DNA of 64,000 bases from an uncultured Caulobacterales bacterium (GTDB lineage Bacteria > Pseudomonadota > Alphaproteobacteria > Caulobacterales > Maricaulaceae), in contig CALKXY010000008.1 in assembly GCA_938003545.1 (NCBI GenBank), positions 24,378 through 88,377 on the forward strand. Direction: 5' to 3'. Below are positions 58,484 through 64,000 of the stretch, in pieces. Position 1 is the stretch's first letter; every line of letters starts with the position of its first letter. The notes below the pieces were generated by a model that had not been told where the DNA came from, searched no databases, and saw only the letters and a list, made by a program, of their open reading frames with translations. A program made the translations under genes and the position numbers.

Positions 58484-58921
58484 TTACTGATCTAGATCAC
58501 GAAAATCGCGATTTAACTTCCATTCTTTCGATGTGATGGACCGTTCCAAATCCTGCATACGGACTTCTAGTGATCGGAACTTCGACTTCACGTCATTATA
58601 AGTCGTTGTAGAGTGAGCTGTCCCAGCGCGTCCTGTTTTAAAAGACTCCTGCTCTTCACGATATTCCCGAACATAAGGTGCCCGTGAATCTTTCGGCATC
58701 AGTACCCAAAGGATGAAATAAGCCACCAATGGAACGCCTGTGAAAATGATCAGTAAAATCGTTAGAATTCGAACCATTGTATGATCCCAACCCAGATAGT
58801 CACCAATCCCGGCGCATACGCCGCCCAATTTACCGTCAACTGTATTACGGGTCAGGCGGCGCTTGGAGCCTTTACCTTCGTAGTCATCGTAATTCATTGC
58901 GGGGCTCACGTCTCTCTCCAA
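58484..58921 (-). CDS. pspC: phage shock protein C
   Basis: 145 aa; RRLTRNTVDGKLGGVCAGIGDYLGWDHTMVRILTILLIIFTGVPLVAYFILWVLMPK. Confidence 0.93.
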   Translation of the reverse strand: MERDVSPAMNYDDYEGKGSKRRLTRNTVDGKLGGVCAGIGDYLGWDHTMVRILTILLIIFTGVPLVAYFILWVLMPKDSRAPYVREYREEQESFKTGRAGTAHSTTTYNDVKSKFRSLEVRMQDLERSITSKEWKLNRDFRDLDQ

Positions 58922-59130
58922 TTCGGGATTTCATCGTCCAGAATACGTTCCAAAACGGCGACGCGCTGGTCCAAAATATCTGCAATTTTTGACATTTGTG
59001 TCAGTTCCATGGCTTGATCCGTCGTGATCGTACCAACACTCTTATTCAGGTGCTTGTAGTGTAAGCTAACCCAGACAATGCCGAGAACCATAATGAATGG
59101 TGCGAGTGGTATTAATATGCCCATGTCCAT
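58906..59130 (-). CDS. pspB: phage shock protein B
   Basis: 74 aa; one TM then amphipathic helix; between pspA and pspC. Confidence 0.85.
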   Translation of the reverse strand: MDMGILIPLAPFIMVLGIVWVSLHYKHLNKSVGTITTDQAMELTQMSKIADILDQRVAVLERILDDEIPNWRET

Positions 59131-59228
59131 GCCTTTCTATCTCTCTCCTATATTATGTTTGCGCCCAGCCTGGGGTTTCGAGGGATTCCAGCAAAGCCGG
59201 AAGGCTGGGCGCAATTGGGGTGGTCGGC

Positions 59229-59927
59229 TTAGCCGGCCTTTTTCTTAGAACCGCCATTGGCAGCTTTGGGCTTATTAATACGAGCTTTCAACTCAGCCAA
59301 TTCGTCCTCGATTGCATCACTCGCTTCGAGCGCCGCAAACTGGCCTTCAAGGCTCTGACCTTCGCCAAGATCGAAACTTTCGACATGGGCTTCTAGCTCA
59401 TCAACTTTACGCTCCATACGCTCATAGCGGGCAAGTGCATCTTCGACCTTTGTATCACGAACCATCGTGCGCATCTTGATTTGGCCTTTAGCCACTGACG
59501 ACCGCATTGAGAGCGCCTTATGTTTGGCTTTCGCCTCATTCAATTTGGCCTGTAACTTCGCCAGATCATCATCCGCCTTTGACACAGCTTCGTCGAGGAT
59601 TGCGATTTCGCGCTCAACAACATCTACCATTTGCTCGGACTGTTGCTTGGCGGAAAGTGCGCCGCGAGCCAGGTCTTCGCGACCTTTTGTAAGGGCGAGT
59701 TCCGCTTTGGCTTCCCAATCACTTGCGCGGGCAGCGTAGTCATCAGACTTACGCGACAATTCCTTGCGCTCTGCGATATTGCGGGCGGCGTCCGTACGGA
59801 CTTCGACCAATGTGTCTTCCATTTCTTGGATGATAAGGCGTGCGATCTTCTCTGGATCTTCTGCCTTGTCGATCATGGCGTTAAGATTAGAGTTGATGAT
59901 GTCACCCATGCGGGAAAATATACCCAT
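59229..59927 (-). CDS. pspA: phage shock protein A
   Basis: 232 aa; MGIFSRMGDIINSNLNAMIDKAEDPEKIARLIIQEMEDTLVEVR. Confidence 0.96.
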   Translation of the reverse strand: MGIFSRMGDIINSNLNAMIDKAEDPEKIARLIIQEMEDTLVEVRTDAARNIAERKELSRKSDDYAARASDWEAKAELALTKGREDLARGALSAKQQSEQMVDVVEREIAILDEAVSKADDDLAKLQAKLNEAKAKHKALSMRSSVAKGQIKMRTMVRDTKVEDALARYERMERKVDELEAHVESFDLGEGQSLEGQFAALEASDAIEDELAELKARINKPKAANGGSKKKAG

Positions 59928-60000
59928 GTTGTGTCTCCTAATTGACGTATTCGGTGTGGGGGAATTTTGAGCCCCCTGATTTAAAACTGTTGGTGAGTGG

Positions 60001-60150
60001 CTAGAGGAAAATTTTCGCGATCACGATGCCGGCGGCAAAGAAGCCCCAACATTCAGCAGGCCGCGTTGTAACGTAGCGGACAAACCGCGCACCCTTGGCT
60101 CGCCAATCTTGGGCGCGCCTGTTATCTGATATATTTGAATAACGGTTCAT
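60001..60150 (-). CDS. 49-aa small membrane protein in psp operon
   Basis: MNRYSNISDNRRAQDWRAKGARFVRYVTTRPAECWGFFAAGIVIAKIFL*; SD-like aaggag upstream (aaggagacgcgccaaaatg). Absent from the ORF track. Confidence 0.65.
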   Translation of the reverse strand: MNRYSNISDNRRAQDWRAKGARFVRYVTTRPAECWGFFAAGIVIAKIFL

Positions 60151-60164
60151 TTTGGCGCGTCTCC

Positions 60165-60326
60165 TTAAAGGTTCGAGTAAATCCAGACCCGGGAACTACG
60201 AAAGCGTGATCCCAAGATGGTTGCCCGACGGGCAGAGCGTGAACGACGTCCCGCACCTGTCGTAATATCGGATCCCGTGGTGGCACCCACAGAAACCATG
60301 TCTTTTTCAATCGTACGGAAGGTCAT
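60165..60326 (-). CDS. 53-aa Arg/Ser-rich small protein leading psp operon
   Basis: MTFRTIEKDMVSVGATTGSDITTGAGRRSRSARRATILGSRFRSSRVWIYSNL*; SD-like aaaggagagaataatg. Absent from the ORF track. Confidence 0.55.
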   Translation of the reverse strand: MTFRTIEKDMVSVGATTGSDITTGAGRRSRSARRATILGSRFRSSRVWIYSNL

Positions 60327-60351
60327 TATTCTCTCCTTTGTCTTCCTGTTT

Positions 60352-60388
60352 CAGAGACTTTGGGTTGGCACACCCAATTCAGTCTCTG
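60352..60388. promoter_or_regulatory. two-part inverted repeat upstream of psp operon
   Basis: CAGAGACT TTGGGT tggcac ACCCAA ttc AGTCTCTG; 8-bp outer and 6-bp inner perfect arms. Confidence 0.6.
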
Positions 60389-60590
60389 TTTCGTCTCATG
60401 TCTCGCATTTGGCTGATGCCTCTTGCCGACAAACAGAAGATGACGGATTCAATCAAAAGAGTCGAATATTTTTAAGTTACTGTTTTTATTGTATTTTACA
60501 TATTTTTACTTTTCTGACATGGAAATGAATAGTAATTTACACACATATTTGGTATAAATTATCAATCAACATTAGTAAAAAAGACTAAAT

Positions 60591-61643
60591 ATGGCCGCTT
60601 TACCCCCACAACCTATAGGACAAAGCCAATCTTACCTTGCGGTTTTGGATCGTGTGTCCGATTCTGCCGTCTTAGAACGCCCTGTTTTGATTGTTGGAGA
60701 GCGCGGAACAGGCAAAGAGCTCATCGCAAAGCGCCTACACTTTCTATCCCCGCGTTGGGAAAAGGTGTTTATCACCGTCAATTGCGCCGCTTTTACAGAT
60801 GCGCGCCTGGATGAGGAACTCTTTGGACAGAGCTTCCTAGACGGGCGCGACGACACCAATGGTAAGTTCTACCATGCTGACGAGGGCACAATCTTTCTAG
60901 ATAACGTAGATCAAGTCTCGCCGCGCCTGCAGGAAAAGCTAATGGCCGCTGTCGAATATGGTCGATATGAAGCCCGCGGCGAACATTCGGAACAAGAAGT
61001 AGACGTCCGCGTCATTGCCGCTAGCGCCGTGGACCTGCCAGCGGCCGTTGCACGCGGAGACTTTCGCGCAGACCTGCTGGATCGCCTCGCCTTTGAAGTC
61101 CTGACCCTGCCACCACTGCGTGCCCGTAAGGACGACATTCTTCCACTTGCCGATCATTTTGGCCGAAAAATTGCGGCCGAACTCGGGGCCGACAGATTTC
61201 CAGGGTTCACAGCCGAAGCTAGCGAAAGTCTTTTGACGCGCAATTGGGTCGGGAATGTGCGCGAGTTAAAAGCCGTTATTGAGCGCAATACAGCGCAGGC
61301 GTGGTTGGCAGATGAAACTCTGTCCAATCCCATTGGCGGAGGAATGAGTGGCCCTCTTCAATTTGATCCATTTGAAAGCCCTCATCGTTTGCGAGATCAC
61401 GCCGCGCAATCTGCGCCGATCCATCCTCCTTTCCCTTTGGAGATACCGTTACCGCCAGAAACGGAGATCGTAGCAGAGATCGTCTCAACAGACTTTCAAG
61501 GACGTGTCTTAGCGTTTGAGCGCAAGCTAATCGATGAAGCCATGCGCACGACCAGCAACCATCAAGGCAAAGCCGCAGAGCGGTTAAATCTAAGCTATCA
61601 CCAATTTCGTGGATTAATGCGCAAACACGGGCTCAAAAAATGA
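60591..61643 (+). CDS. pspF: PspF-like AAA+ regulator lacking GAFTGA
   Basis: 350 aa; LIVGERGTGKELIAKRLHFLSPRW, FRADLLDRLAFEVLTLPPLRARKDDI, NVRELKAVIERN, C-terminal Fis-type HTH; divergent from pspA. Confidence 0.88.
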   Translation: MAALPPQPIGQSQSYLAVLDRVSDSAVLERPVLIVGERGTGKELIAKRLHFLSPRWEKVFITVNCAAFTDARLDEELFGQSFLDGRDDTNGKFYHADEGTIFLDNVDQVSPRLQEKLMAAVEYGRYEARGEHSEQEVDVRVIAASAVDLPAAVARGDFRADLLDRLAFEVLTLPPLRARKDDILPLADHFGRKIAAELGADRFPGFTAEASESLLTRNWVGNVRELKAVIERNTAQAWLADETLSNPIGGGMSGPLQFDPFESPHRLRDHAAQSAPIHPPFPLEIPLPPETEIVAEIVSTDFQGRVLAFERKLIDEAMRTTSNHQGKAAERLNLSYHQFRGLMRKHGLKK

Positions 61644-61734
61644 GACTCATATAAACCTGCACGGGCGACCCATTCGATTTGAATTTGAAGCCCGGCCGCT
61701 TTTGCGTTTAAGTTCCACCTAAAAGGGGAAAACG

Positions 61735-63597
61735 ATGCGGTCATATATATTGGGGGCCAGCCTAGTCGCACTGACAACGCTTATGACATCCTGTCAGGCT
61801 GATGAGACAAATCAACAGAGTAAAGCCACAGCTCCCGCCCCTACAGCGCCAACTAAAATCAAACGCAGCGCAACAAAAATGGCGTTGTTCGGTGATTTAC
61901 ATGTCCATACCAAGAACAGCTTTGACGCTTATATTTTTGGGACACGTGCGGATGCAGATGCCGCGTACCGCTTTGCCAAAGGTGAACCAATGGAAAATGG
62001 TATGGGCGACACCATTCAATTGGCTGGGCCGCCGCTCGATTTCTTCTCCGTCACAGACCATGGCGAATATCTCGGTGTGGTGCCAGCAATGGCCAAACGC
62101 GGATCACCCCTCTCCAAGACCGATACCGCTAAATCTATCTTTGATCTACTTGCCACAGACCGAAGAGAAAACTTCCTGCGCATTGGTACGACTGTTGTCA
62201 GCGGCGAGGAGTTGACAGACATCTATGATCACGACCTGATGGATGGAGTTTGGGCTGCCACAAAACGCGCGACCGAAGCGCATAACCAACCCGGCGTGTT
62301 CACAACATTCGCAGGATATGAATTCACCGCTATGCGCCAAGTCACAGAGACAGGCGCCGCAAATTTGCACCGCAATGTTATCTTTGAGGATACCTCCCCT
62401 GATCGTTTATTTACAACGCTGGACAGTATCGAACCCTCGGACCTCTGGACGTGGATGGACGGCCAGCGCGCAGAAGGAAAAGACGTCCTCGCAATTCCGC
62501 ATAACTCCAATGCCTCTAACGGCATGATGTTCGCAGGTAATCTTTCAGCCGATGAAGCCAGCCTGCGTATCCGCAACGAACCTTTGGCCGAAATCACACA
62601 AGTCAAAGGCACGTCAGAAACGCATCCCTCTTTCTCGCCAAATGACGAATGGGCAGATTTTGAGCAATATGAATCACTCATTGGTTCAACTGAAAAGTCC
62701 ACACCTGAATGGGGCAGCTTTATCCGCCAAACGCTCGCGCGCGGACTGGGCATGGAAGCCGCGACGGGCGTAAACCCCTATCAGTTCGGCGTCATCGGCA
62801 GTTCAGACACGCATCTTGGCGCACCGGCGTTGGAGGAAGAAAACTTCTTCGGGAAATTCCCACATGATATGAACCCAGAGAACCGCCAGTCTACGCCGCC
62901 CAAAGGCGCAAAGACTTGGCCTGATGATCACACGCCGTCCACAGACCTTATCTCAACACCTCAATATGGCGCATCTGGCCTCGCAGGGGTTTGGGCCGAA
63001 GCGAACACCCGCGAAGATATTTTCAAATCGATGAAAGCGCGAGAGACATTCGGAACCTCGGGCCCCCGTATGAAAATCCGTTTATTCGGGTTTGACCTTA
63101 AACTCGGCGAGGATATTGCTGGAGATCCTTTTACAATTGAGCGCGGCTATGAATTAGGCGTTCCAATGGGCGGAACGATGGTTACGCAAAAAGCCCCTCA
63201 ATTTCTCGCTTGGGCCGCACGTGATCCGAACTCCGCTCCCCTTGAACGACTGCAAATTGTCAAAACATGGATGGAGGGCAATACACCGCGAGAACATGTC
63301 ATCGATATCGCCTGCGCCACAGGTGCCCCTGTAAATGGCCGCTGTAGCGATCAAGGCCTAAGCCTTGATGTATCGACCTGCAAGCGCAGCGGCACGGGCG
63401 CGGGTGAACTTAAAACTGTTTGGGCGGACCCAGAATACAAAACTAATCAACGCGCCGCCTATTACCTGCGCGCCCTCGAAGCCCCGAAATGCCGTTGGAG
63501 TACATGGGACGCGGTTCGTAATGGGTCCGTTCCGAATCCAGATATGAAAGCCAGCGTACAAGACCGCGCCTGGAGCTCTGCCATTTGGGTGCAATAA
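61735..63597 (+). CDS. DUF3604 family lipoprotein
   Basis: 620 aa; lipobox LMTSC; FGDLHVHTKNSFDAYIFG, VTDHGEYLG, IPHNSNASNG, GVIGSSDTHLGAP. Confidence 0.92.
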   Translation: MRSYILGASLVALTTLMTSCQADETNQQSKATAPAPTAPTKIKRSATKMALFGDLHVHTKNSFDAYIFGTRADADAAYRFAKGEPMENGMGDTIQLAGPPLDFFSVTDHGEYLGVVPAMAKRGSPLSKTDTAKSIFDLLATDRRENFLRIGTTVVSGEELTDIYDHDLMDGVWAATKRATEAHNQPGVFTTFAGYEFTAMRQVTETGAANLHRNVIFEDTSPDRLFTTLDSIEPSDLWTWMDGQRAEGKDVLAIPHNSNASNGMMFAGNLSADEASLRIRNEPLAEITQVKGTSETHPSFSPNDEWADFEQYESLIGSTEKSTPEWGSFIRQTLARGLGMEAATGVNPYQFGVIGSSDTHLGAPALEEENFFGKFPHDMNPENRQSTPPKGAKTWPDDHTPSTDLISTPQYGASGLAGVWAEANTREDIFKSMKARETFGTSGPRMKIRLFGFDLKLGEDIAGDPFTIERGYELGVPMGGTMVTQKAPQFLAWAARDPNSAPLERLQIVKTWMEGNTPREHVIDIACATGAPVNGRCSDQGLSLDVSTCKRSGTGAGELKTVWADPEYKTNQRAAYYLRALEAPKCRWSTWDAVRNGSVPNPDMKASVQDRAWSSAIWVQ

Positions 63598-63684
63598 AAT
63601 TGCCCCTAAAGCAGATTGCGGGTTGATGTTCTGACATCGGACCCATATATGCCTGTCTCCGCTGGAAACAGGGGAATTTGGTAA

Positions 63685-63761
<77 letters not shown>

Positions 63762-63769
63762 ATCCAAAA

Positions 63770-63798
63770 ACACCTGCCTTATCTGGCGGGTTTTTTTA
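63770..63798 (+). terminator. terminator downstream of tRNA-fMet
   Basis: cctgcc ttatct ggcggg ttttttt. Confidence 0.75.
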
Positions 63799-63833
63799 TG
63801 GGTAAAGTTTCATAAGCCTGCGAAAGCTATCCC

Positions 63834-64000
63834 TTAGAATTGACTTAAAAAACTACCTTGCAGCTTAGCTCTCGCTTCAGGACCAACATGTAATACGTTC
63901 CCATCAACGCCATACGTCGCGACGACTTCAAACCAATCACATCCAATAGCTTGGTTTATAAGCGCCTCTGCGGAGAGGCAGTGTCGACCAGCTTGGACGA
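63834..64000 (-). CDS. unknown protein, C-terminal fragment cut by window edge
   Basis: Reverse-strand open frame ...VQAGRHCLSAEALINQAIGCDWFEVVATYGVDGNVLHVGPEARAKLQGSFLSQF*. Confidence 0.4.
   Translation of the reverse strand, partial: VQAGRHCLSAEALINQAIGCDWFEVVATYGVDGNVLHVGPEARAKLQGSFLSQF

Noticed and set aside
60122-60310. 62-aa minus-strand ORF (MKKTWFLWVPP...) in the ORF track
   Set aside because: It overlaps the better-supported 53-aa and 49-aa ORFs in another frame; those have good SD sequences and plausible starts.
60359-60385. TTGGCAC sequence as a sigma-54 promoter for psp
   Set aside because: The -12 GC dinucleotide is not at the required spacing; the match is better explained as the loop of the inverted repeat.

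Overview
The window is dense alphaproteobacterial chromosome. Gene content (TonB receptors, DUF885, DUF1523, DUF6638, alpha-type initiator tRNA) suggests a Maricaulales/Hyphomonadaceae-like organism, but taxonomy is inference. There are about 50 confident CDSs, one initiator tRNA-Met, and no rRNA, CRISPR array or intact transposon that I could see. Main blocks: (1) 1-9.6 kb: serine dehydratase and a nucleoside-salvage group (AMP nucleosidase, two NupC-type transporters, Oar-like TonB receptor, uridine kinase). (2) 16.5-23.4 kb: a tightly coupled seven-gene operon of mostly uncharacterised proteins around an AAA+ ATPase; this is my best candidate for an undescribed system. (3) 25-30 kb: a cysteine-free OxyR-like regulator with an OxyR-box-like promoter element, then a short leader ORF, a strong terminator-like hairpin, nhaA, a PII-like protein and an APC permease with an RCK_C-like tail. 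(4) 30-37.7 kb: nucleotide-sugar genes (PMM/PGM, GalU, AGE epimerase, Gmd, Fcl, GlmS). (5) 37.7-55.2 kb: an apparent isoprenoid/steroid-like catabolic region (HMG-CoA reductase, sterol-desaturase-like protein, three acyl-CoA dehydrogenases, AtuA-like protein, SDR, esterase, two paralogous TonB receptors and a decayed MFS gene). (6) 57-61.6 kb: a phage-shock-protein locus whose PspF-like activator lacks the GAFTGA motif and the Walker B glutamate, with two unlisted small ORFs leading the psp operon. Several strong inverted repeats are reported, including a perfect 14-bp pair whose right arm contains the start codon of the phosphomannomutase gene.
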